Below are positions 8,518 through 16,075 of a DNA stretch of 64,000 nucleotides, one piece after another. A program made the translations under genes and the position numbers. The stretch lies in contig SYLG01000049.1 of NCBI GenBank assembly GCA_005808665.1, positions 1-64,000 of the forward strand, read 5' to 3'. This DNA comes from Planctomycetia bacterium. Its GTDB lineage: Bacteria; Planctomycetota; Planctomycetia; Gemmatales; Gemmataceae. Each line of letters begins with the position of its first letter. Position 1 is the first letter of the stretch. The notes beneath the pieces are model-generated. The model was given only the letters and a program-made list of their open reading frames with translations, had not been told where the DNA came from and ran no database searches.

Positions 8518-11500
8518 TTAGGCGTGTTGTTTCATACAGCAGTTTTTATGTTTTTTACCGCTTCCGCAAGGGCAAGGATCATTTCGGCCCACCTTTACCC
8601 CAAAATTGCGAACGGTTTCCACCTTGGGAGGTGTATTTTGTCCGGGAAGGGGTTCCCGCCCCTGATTTTGCGATTGGGCAGCGGCTGCTGCCTGTTCTGC
8701 GGCCGCCTGGGAATAGATCGATGGGCTGTCTTCATGTCGTGTAGTATTGATGACCCAAATGCTTTCCTCATAGCCTTCTGCTTCTTCCATGCGAAAGACA
8801 AGTTCGCTGGTTCGTTCGATGACGCCTGACCACATCGCCTCAAACTCGCGCATACCTTCGCGTTTGTAAACGATTTTCGGGTCTTCCTGGGCGTAGCCCC
8901 TAAGGCCTACGGCTGAGCGAAGCTGGTCCATGGCGTAGAGGTGATTTTTCCAGGCCGAATCGAGCTGCATGAGCACCAGGTGGCGCTCCATGGTTTTCAT
9001 TTCGGGTCGATAGGCGTTGTCAAATTCATTAAGCAATAGTTGGCGAATGGCATCGGCCGGGCGACCCATGAATTGTTCGGCGGTTATCTCAAGGGCCAAG
9101 CCATCACGGGCCAATTCTTCCAACTCATTAACATCGGATTGCTCCGGTGTTTTTGCCCCGGCCAGGATCTCCAATATGCGTTTGTCTACCGCTTCCGGGT
9201 GAAGGGGGGGGAGGTTTGCTTCACTAATGCGCAGTAATTCCTTGCGAACTTTTTCCGCAGACTCGGTGAGGACCAGTTCAATATTCAGGTCTGCCGCACC
9301 CCTTGGGAACCGGACCTGTGCCCAATGGGCCAGGTCCTCACGCCGGGTTTGGCCAGATTCAGGCATGAATTGGGCCATGCCGGCATTCACGGGAAACTCC
9401 ACATCCTTGGTGCGGTACAGATTCCTGAGGCTTTCCCTGAGGATTTTGGTCGCAACATCCATGTTTACTTCGAAGAATTTTTCCTGATCCAGTTTGAGGC
9501 GATAACTCAAGCCTACCCAATTGCAAAGCGTTGCGGCAGCAAAGTTTTTTTCGAGGAACTGGTTGCCTTGCGAGAGATCGACTTTTTCAATGGCGGCCTC
9601 GGCCTTGGGAAGCAAATCGTCAAGTAATCCGTCCTTGCCGATTTTTTTGAGGGCAACCTCACTGATTTCAAGGTCGTAGCGCCGTTTGAGCATCATGCTC
9701 AGTGCTTGCCAGTTGTATTCTGACTCTTCTTCGCCTCCAAGGTTTTCTTCGATCAAATCATTTACATGGTCAAAACTCAAGGTTTTGGCCCGGGTTCGTG
9801 CCGTATCTTCCGCGGATTCGGCGTTACATCCCCGAAAGTCTTTCCCGGAAAATTCGATACCCAACCGCTCGGAGGCAAATTTGGCGTAACAATCAAATCC
9901 GTAATCGGGCTTGAGGAACATGTTGGCAACATTGGCCCCTTGTTTGTCAAGCATATCGAGGATGAGAAGGCGGCAGTTGGTGTCGTTCAGGACTGCCTGG
10001 CGATAGGAATAGACCCGGCGCCTTTGCATATCCATGACTTCATCGTATTCGAGGAGGTTTTTCCGTGTTTCAAAATGGCGTTCCTCAACCTTTTTTTGTG
10101 ATTTCTGGATTTGCCAATTGACCAATTTTCCCTCGATGGGTTCGTTCTCGGGAATCCCAAGTCGTCCCATGATCGAGGAGGCCCATTCCCCATTGAAAAC
10201 ACGCAACAAATCGTCCTGAAGGGACAGGTAAAAACGGCTTGAACCGGGGTCACCCTGGCGGCCCGCACGGCCACGAAGCTGGTTGTCCACCCGCCGACTG
10301 TCATGGCGTTCCGTCCCGAGAACATGCAAGCCACCATTTCCGGCAACCTGTCGTCCTTGTTCCTTCATCTGCTCCTTGGTTTCAATATCCCCGACCAATT
10401 GCTTCCAAACCCCTTCGGGGACTTCCAGGCGTGTGGGATATTTGTCCTTAAGCCTTGCCCAAGCAAGGGTCTCCGGGTTTCCGCCAAGGATAATATCGGG
10501 ACCACGACCTGCCCTGTTGGTAGAAATGGTGACGGCCCCGATGCGGCCGGCTTGGGCCACAATTTCCGCCTCCCTTGCCGCATGTTCAGGCAAGGCGTTC
10601 AGCAATTCGTGTTTGATCCCTTTTTGTTTGAGAAGTTGGCTTAATTTGGCCGATTTCGCCACATCCGTGGTGCCGATGAGGACAGGTCGGCCCTCTTTGT
10701 GAACCTCTGCCACTTCATCCAGAACGGCTTTCCATTTTTCCTTTTCGGTCCGGAAAATGATGTCGTTGTATTCTTTGCGGACGAGGGGACGGTTGGTGGG
10801 AATGGCAACCACATCGAGTTTATAGATCTTCCAAAATTCGTCGGCCTCGGTCATGGCGGTACCCGTCATGCCAGCAAGTTTGCCGTAGAGCTTGAAAAAG
10901 TTTTGCAAAGTAATGGTGGCAAGGGTCTGGGTTTCCTCCTTGATTTGGACCCCATCCCGGACATGCTTGGCCTCTACCGCCTGGTGTAGGCCATCGGACC
11001 ATTGGCGACCAATCATTAGGCGCCCGGTAAATTCGTCGATAATGATAACGCATTTTTCGCCGGTTTCCGGATGGTCCATTACGGCGTATTGCTTGTCCCT
11101 GCGGTAAAGATGGTGAGCCTTAAGGGCATTGTCGATAAGGTGGGGCCACTCCATATTGCCTGCAGTGTAAAAACTTTCGACACCAGCGATTTTTTCGGCT
11201 TCCCGGGTTCCCCGATCGGTAAGGTGGACGGAATGCTCCTTTTCCTTGATTTCAAAGTGGACCCCTTGAAGGGTATCTTCCCCGGGCTTGGGCAGAGGCA
11301 AGGGCGGAAGGCCTCCCCCTTGAGTAGATTCTGCGTGAAGGAGAGCCGGGTCAACAATGGTTTCCCCTTTGGCCTTTGCTATATCGCGAAGCTCCTGCAG
11401 GCGCTCGATGCGTGCCTTCCGTTCAAGGTCGGTCAGTTTGCGGGCAATTTCATCCGCCTTGGCGAAGCGTGTACGATCGGAGGAACTGGGTCCTGAAATA

Positions 11501-12318
11501 ATCAAGGGAGTTCGTGCTTCGTCAATGAGGATGTTGTCTACCTCGTCGATAACGGCAAAATTAAGGCCCCTTTGGCTTTGATGGGAATGACTAGGGTAGG
11601 TGGGATCGCCCCACCGGGCGGGTTTCATATTATCCCGCAGGTAGTCAAAGCCAAATTCGCTGTTGGTGCCGTAGGTAATGTCGCATTCATAGGCTTTGCG
11701 CCTGGCCGTGGGATCCATGTCCGATTGGATGAAACCGGCCTCCATGCCCAAACCACGGAAGATGGGTAGCATCCATTCACAGTCACGACGGGCAAGGTAG
11801 TCGTTGACCGTGATGACATGGACCCCTTTCCCATCAAGGGCATTGAGGTAGGCGGGTAGGGTTGCTACCAGCGTTTTGCCCTCCCCGGTTACCATTTCGG
11901 CGATTTTGCCCCGGTGGAGAACGATTCCCCCCACCAATTGGGTGTCATAATGGCGCATTCCTTTCGTTCGTTTTCCGGATTCCCGAACGGCGGCAAACGC
12001 TTCGGGCAATAAGGATTCAATAGTGGCGCCGGCAAGGCGTTTTTCCCTCAACCGGGTGGTGGTAAGAGCTAAATCGTCATTGGATTTGGCATTCATCGAT
12101 GACTCAAGGGCATTGATTTTGGCCAAAAACGATCCCACAATCACATCATGAACGGCACCGGCGCGGTTGGTTCGTTTATACCCTAGTGATTTGACATAGC
12201 GTTCGTTTCGGGACCCAAAAACCCCTAAAAGGAGTGAACCTACCCCTTCAGAAAAGCGGTTCATCCATTGATTGAAGCGTTCCCAAAGGGAAAGTTCAAG
12301 CTGCGCATTATCCGCCAT
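8518..12318 (-). CDS. secA: Protein translocase ATPase SecA (long form)
   Basis: The motor ATPase that drives preproteins through SecYEG. Visible features in order: Walker A MVTGEGKT; DEVD box VIDEVDNILIDEARTPLI; the helicase-like motif GTERHDSRRVDNQLRGRAGR; and the C-terminal zinc-binding SEC-C motif RNDPCPCGSGKKHKNCC. The protein is 1266 residues against about 900 in E. coli. Extra sequence includes a charged insert between the DEVD region and HSVHLTDRG, and an expanded C-terminal half. I chose ATG at 12318 because GGAG lies eight bases upstream; an in-frame TTG at 12336 is less likely. It heads a minus-strand run with waaA and the aminotransferase. Confidence 0.97.
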   Translation of the reverse strand: MADNAQLELSLWERFNQWMNRFSEGVGSLLLGVFGSRNERYVKSLGYKRTNRAGAVHDVIVGSFLAKINALESSMNAKSNDDLALTTTRLREKRLAGATIESLLPEAFAAVRESGKRTKGMRHYDTQLVGGIVLHRGKIAEMVTGEGKTLVATLPAYLNALDGKGVHVITVNDYLARRDCEWMLPIFRGLGMEAGFIQSDMDPTARRKAYECDITYGTNSEFGFDYLRDNMKPARWGDPTYPSHSHQSQRGLNFAVIDEVDNILIDEARTPLIISGPSSSDRTRFAKADEIARKLTDLERKARIERLQELRDIAKAKGETIVDPALLHAESTQGGGLPPLPLPKPGEDTLQGVHFEIKEKEHSVHLTDRGTREAEKIAGVESFYTAGNMEWPHLIDNALKAHHLYRRDKQYAVMDHPETGEKCVIIIDEFTGRLMIGRQWSDGLHQAVEAKHVRDGVQIKEETQTLATITLQNFFKLYGKLAGMTGTAMTEADEFWKIYKLDVVAIPTNRPLVRKEYNDIIFRTEKEKWKAVLDEVAEVHKEGRPVLIGTTDVAKSAKLSQLLKQKGIKHELLNALPEHAAREAEIVAQAGRIGAVTISTNRAGRGPDIILGGNPETLAWARLKDKYPTRLEVPEGVWKQLVGDIETKEQMKEQGRQVAGNGGLHVLGTERHDSRRVDNQLRGRAGRQGDPGSSRFYLSLQDDLLRVFNGEWASSIMGRLGIPENEPIEGKLVNWQIQKSQKKVEERHFETRKNLLEYDEVMDMQRRRVYSYRQAVLNDTNCRLLILDMLDKQGANVANMFLKPDYGFDCYAKFASERLGIEFSGKDFRGCNAESAEDTARTRAKTLSFDHVNDLIEENLGGEEESEYNWQALSMMLKRRYDLEISEVALKKIGKDGLLDDLLPKAEAAIEKVDLSQGNQFLEKNFAAATLCNWVGLSYRLKLDQEKFFEVNMDVATKILRESLRNLYRTKDVEFPVNAGMAQFMPESGQTRREDLAHWAQVRFPRGAADLNIELVLTESAEKVRKELLRISEANLPPLHPEAVDKRILEILAGAKTPEQSDVNELEELARDGLALEITAEQFMGRPADAIRQLLLNEFDNAYRPEMKTMERHLVLMQLDSAWKNHLYAMDQLRSAVGLRGYAQEDPKIVYKREGMREFEAMWSGVIERTSELVFRMEEAEGYEESIWVINTTRHEDSPSIYSQAAAEQAAAAAQSQNQGREPLPGQNTPPKVETVRNFGVKVGRNDPCPCGSGKKHKNCCMKQHA

Positions 12319-13040
12319 CCCATTCACTCCAAACAATAAGTCGCACCCAATTCGGAATTGGTCCTATCCCAACCTGCCAAGGGGTTTGGGGTCAAGATCA
12401 TTGGGCCATCCCGGGCAAAAGTGGGAATGGATCCATTGGGATTTATCTTATTGGATTCCATGATCGCCGAAATGCCAACCCAATGAGGCAAAAGCACCTA
12501 ATCCACCTATTTTTTCTATGCATGCCAAACTTACATTGTGCTTGCTGTGGCTTGGGTTGGTGGATTGCCTGGCAATGGGATTCAATGGCATGGTGGTTAA
12601 AGGAAAATGATTCATAAACAGCGATAATTCGGCCTTCCCGGGCAAATCCTCCACAGAAAAGTCAATTCCCAATGGTATTGCGAAACCTGCCTAAGTGGCC
12701 GGTTGACCGGGTGGGCTATTCTTTGCCTTGCCCTTTTTCACGGTCTTGGATTTCGTTTGGAATTGCCAAAGGTTTCTTTGCAGTATTTGATTTGGTGGAC
12801 ATAATTTGGTTGGACGACCAGCTGATTGGGAAAACCCGTCGCTTTAATGCTTGAATTGAGGGCGCAATCCTGTCCTGGCTGTGGGACCTTAGGTCATTTG
12901 AACCAGTGGAATCCCGTCTCCTTGAACCAAGAAAATTACCCGTAATAATGGTGGCATGCATCCCTAAGCAAAGAATGGACCTTTCGGGACCAACCGGGGG
13001 ACCTATCAATAAACAAGGAAGTCAATGGAGGATTTTAGGC
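12319..13040. other. 722-base divergent intergenic region
   Basis: This separates secA (minus) from the molybdopterin oxidoreductase gene (plus), so it must hold promoters for both. Short open frames of 60-100 codons are present but lack plausible protein character or ribosome binding sites. The upstream in-frame extension of the oxidoreductase (from 12906) is rejected in favour of the ATG at 13041. I see no RNA gene or clear repeat, and I could not fix a promoter with confidence. Confidence 0.5.
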
Positions 13041-15155
13041 ATGGGCACCTCTCTTTCGGTGAAGCTTCATGGGGAACATACAAACTTGACAAACCTGAAA
13101 ACCATTAGAGCGGTTTGTCCTCATGATTGCCCGGACACATGCTCCATGATCATTACCGTCAAGGAAGGGAAGGCAGTTGACCTGCGGGGGGATAAAGGCC
13201 ACCCGTTTACCCAAGGATTTTTGTGTCAAAAGGTGAATCGCTATCTCGATCGTACCTATCACAAGGACAGGTTGCTTTACCCCTTGCGGCGGGTGGGGCC
13301 AAAAGGGACCGGCCAATTTGAACGGATTTCCTGGGAAGCGGCATTAAAGGAAATAGTCTTTCGACTTAAGGAAATTGCCAACTCAGTGGATGGCCCCCAA
13401 TCCATTCTCCCCTTCAGTTATGGGGGTACCATGGGGAAACTTCAGGAGGCGAGCATTGATCGCCGATTTTTTCATGGGATTGGCGCATCGCTTTTGGATC
13501 GAACCATTTGCGCCACGGCGGGGACGGTTGGTTGCGACATGACCTTGGGGGGCCGGGCGGTTGCGGATCCCTTTATGACCGAGAATTGTCGTCACATCAT
13601 CAATTGGGGATCCAATACCGCGGTCACTAACAGCCACCTGTGGGTGCGCATGGTAAAGGCCCAAAAACAGGGAGCGAGGGTAGTTACCATTGATCCCTAT
13701 AAAACGCCAACGGCGTGCCGGTCGGATGAATGGATTGCGATTCGCCCGGGTACGGATGCGGCCTTGGCTCTTGCCATGATGCATGTGGTATTTCGCGAAC
13801 AGTTGGAAGACCGGGATTATTTAGGGCAATACACGCTTGGGGAGGACCAATTGAGGCAAAGGGTGTCCGAATGGACCCCGGAAAGGGCTCAAAAAATTAC
13901 AGGAATTCCAGCGGACACGATTCGGCGCCTTTCCATGGACCATGCCCAAGCCAGACCCGCATTGATTCGCCTCAACTATGGACTCCAAAGACACGGTGGT
14001 GGGGGGATGGCGGTAAGGACAATCACCTGCATCCCGGCCGTGCTTGGCACCTGGAAGGATCCAGGCGGGGGAGCGATGCTTAGCACAAGCAAGGTCTATT
14101 CCTTTAAGGACAGTGAATCGTTTTGCCGGCACGACCTCATCAGGGCGGGCACCCGAACCATCAATATGACCCGTTTGGCAGAAGCCTTGGCGGGGGAGGG
14201 GGACAATGGCCGACCGTTTGGCCCACCCTTGAAAGCCCTTATGGTTTATAACAGTAACCCTGCTGCCATTTGTCCCAATCAGGCCAAAGTAATCGAAGGC
14301 TTGAAAAGGGATGACCTTTTCACAGTGGTTTTGGAACACTTTCAAACCGATACGGCCGATTATGCGGACATCCTTTTGCCCGCCACTACCCAATTGGAAC
14401 ATTGGGATGTCCATTCAAGTTATGGCCACCTTATGGTTCAACTCAATGAACCTGCAATCGCACCGCTTGGGGAAAGTCGACCCAATACGGCCATCTTTCG
14501 GGAATTGGCCAAACGGTTTGAACTTTCCCCGGAAATATGGGACAATACCGATCAGGAATTGATCCGGGAAGCTCTTTCTCCGATGCCAAATATCACGCTT
14601 GAAAAATTGCTGGAGGAAGGCCCCAAGTCTCTGGAATTGCCCAAACCCTTTGCACCATTTGCCCAAGGCCACTTTGAAACACCCTCGGGTAAATGCGAGT
14701 TCTACTCGCAAAGAATGGCGGATTTGGGACTGGACCCACTGCCGGGTTATACCCCCCCCCATGAGGATCCCCAAAGTGGCAATTCGACCTATCCCCTGCA
14801 AATGATCTCCCCGCCCGAACCGGCTTTCCTGAATTCCAGTTTTGCCAACCTTGAGGCCAATCAAAGGGATTCCGGCCAACCTAAACTTCGGATCCACCCA
14901 TTGGATGCCAAGTTTAGGGACATTGCCAGCCTAACCAAAGTCAGGGTCTTCAATGATCGGGGTTCGTTCCAGGCCTTGGCTATGGTGGAAGAAACGGTGC
15001 CTCCCGGGGTCGTCGTTTCGCATGGGGTATGGTGGAATAAACGAACCAACGATGGTGTGAATGTCAACTGCACCACCAGCACCAGGCTTACGGATTTGGG
15101 CGCTGGCGCAACCTTTTTTGACAACCTTGTTCAGGTAGAAACCATTCCCTTATGA
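13041..15155 (+). CDS. Molybdopterin-containing oxidoreductase (formate dehydrogenase / DMSO reductase superfamily)
   Basis: A 704-residue Mo/W-bis-MGD enzyme. The N-terminus carries a [4Fe-4S] cluster motif, Cys26-x3-Cys30-x3-Cys34-x27-Cys62, within AVCPHDCPDTC and GFLCQKV. Superfamily features follow: SWEAALKEI, INWGSNTAVTNSHLW, VTIDPYKTPTACRSDEWIAIRPGTDAALALAMMH (read across residues about 218-251), and a C-terminal molybdopterin-dinucleotide-binding domain with RVFNDRGSF. No TAT signal is visible, so it is probably cytoplasmic. The start at 13041 has GGAGG nine bases upstream. The stop overlaps the next start as ATGA. A C9 tract lies at 14752-14760. Substrate unknown; the enzyme is not clearly a formate dehydrogenase. 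Confidence 0.88.
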   Translation: MGTSLSVKLHGEHTNLTNLKTIRAVCPHDCPDTCSMIITVKEGKAVDLRGDKGHPFTQGFLCQKVNRYLDRTYHKDRLLYPLRRVGPKGTGQFERISWEAALKEIVFRLKEIANSVDGPQSILPFSYGGTMGKLQEASIDRRFFHGIGASLLDRTICATAGTVGCDMTLGGRAVADPFMTENCRHIINWGSNTAVTNSHLWVRMVKAQKQGARVVTIDPYKTPTACRSDEWIAIRPGTDAALALAMMHVVFREQLEDRDYLGQYTLGEDQLRQRVSEWTPERAQKITGIPADTIRRLSMDHAQARPALIRLNYGLQRHGGGGMAVRTITCIPAVLGTWKDPGGGAMLSTSKVYSFKDSESFCRHDLIRAGTRTINMTRLAEALAGEGDNGRPFGPPLKALMVYNSNPAAICPNQAKVIEGLKRDDLFTVVLEHFQTDTADYADILLPATTQLEHWDVHSSYGHLMVQLNEPAIAPLGESRPNTAIFRELAKRFELSPEIWDNTDQELIREALSPMPNITLEKLLEEGPKSLELPKPFAPFAQGHFETPSGKCEFYSQRMADLGLDPLPGYTPPHEDPQSGNSTYPLQMISPPEPAFLNSSFANLEANQRDSGQPKLRIHPLDAKFRDIASLTKVRVFNDRGSFQALAMVEETVPPGVVVSHGVWWNKRTNDGVNVNCTTSTRLTDLGAGATFFDNLVQVETIPL

Positions 15156-15955
15156 TCCCTGCAATCAGTCAATGCACCACCCTTGCCGCCCCATTCAGGG
15201 AGGAACTCGAGCAATTCGCTGGTTGCCGTTTGAATCATGTCGAAATCTGGCTACCCAAGCTGGAGGCATGGCTAAAAGCGGAAACCATTCCAACCACAAG
15301 GAAGCTCTTCACGGATTTGGGTATCATTCCCATCGCCGGGTCGATCCAGGGAGGCCTCCTTAGGCAAAATGGTGAAGCCCGAAAAGCCCATGAAGACCAT
15401 TTCCGCAAAAGGCTTGACCTTATGGGGGAATTAAACATTCCACAGGTCGTTATTGTCCCCGATACGGATCATGAATCCCAGGAATTGGGACCGATGGCAG
15501 AAGGGTTGGTCAGGGCTTGCCAATGGGCGGAAGCGTATGGCATCAGGGTTGCACTTGAATTTTCCTGCCGGGCAAGGGTGGTGAACAATTTGCAAACCGC
15601 GGCAATGATGATCCGCCATGCCGCCCAAGCCAACCTTGCCCTTTGTCTGGATCTGTTTCATTTTTGGCACGGGCCAAGCAAGGAATCCGACCTGGACCTA
15701 TTGGCGGAAGTACCTTTGGGATTGGTCCAGGTGTCCGATATTTCCGGGGTTTGCCGGGAATGGGCCACGGATGGCCAGAGAATCCTGCCAGGGGATGGGG
15801 ATATTCCCCTGAAGGGACTATTGGCCAAAATCAGGCAAACGGGTTACCAAGGTCCGGTGAGTGTGGAATTACTCAACCCTCAAATATGGGGGATTAAACC
15901 GTCCAATGTTGCGGAATTGGCCCTTTCGGCATTGATGCGTTTATTCAACCCTTAA
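15152..15955 (+). CDS. Sugar phosphate isomerase/epimerase-like TIM-barrel protein (AP endonuclease 2 family)
   Basis: A 267-residue protein resembling the xylose-isomerase-like / AP endonuclease family 2 TIM barrel. Candidate metal-ligand strands are visible: VALEFSCRARVVNN, LCLDLFHFWHG and PVSVELLNPQIWG, giving the usual Glu, Asp/His, Glu arrangement. No signal peptide is seen, so it is cytoplasmic. It starts within the stop codon of the molybdopterin oxidoreductase (ATGA overlap), so the two are translationally coupled and probably act on the same pathway, perhaps sugar or polyol oxidation. Members of this family have very varied substrates, so no specific reaction is assigned. Confidence 0.82.
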   Translation: MIPAISQCTTLAAPFREELEQFAGCRLNHVEIWLPKLEAWLKAETIPTTRKLFTDLGIIPIAGSIQGGLLRQNGEARKAHEDHFRKRLDLMGELNIPQVVIVPDTDHESQELGPMAEGLVRACQWAEAYGIRVALEFSCRARVVNNLQTAAMMIRHAAQANLALCLDLFHFWHGPSKESDLDLLAEVPLGLVQVSDISGVCREWATDGQRILPGDGDIPLKGLLAKIRQTGYQGPVSVELLNPQIWGIKPSNVAELALSALMRLFNP

Positions 15956-15972
15956 AGTATCTGTAAGCTATG

Positions 15973-16057
15973 CGGGTTGTTTGGAACCTTTGGAAACCAA
16001 AAGCAACCGCAGTAAGATCGGAGGATTGAAGGGGTAGGAAAGATTCCTTTCCTACCC
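15973..16057. terminator. Two stem-loops between convergent genes
   Basis: The second hairpin (16032-16057) has a perfect 11-bp stem, GGGTAGGAAAG with its complement, around the loop ATTC. The first (about 15973-16013) is an imperfect stem with arms TGCGGGTTG and CAACCGCA. They lie between the convergent isomerase and metalloprotease genes, where a bidirectional transcription stop is expected. Neither is followed by a long T-tract, so factor-independent termination is uncertain. Confidence 0.5.
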
Positions 16058-16075
16058 AGGTCTTGGGTTTGCGTT

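Noticed and set aside
12906-13040. N-terminal extension of the molybdopterin oxidoreductase
   Set aside because: ATG 13041 has a near-ideal GGAGG site, and the upstream residues do not resemble a TAT signal or a conserved domain.
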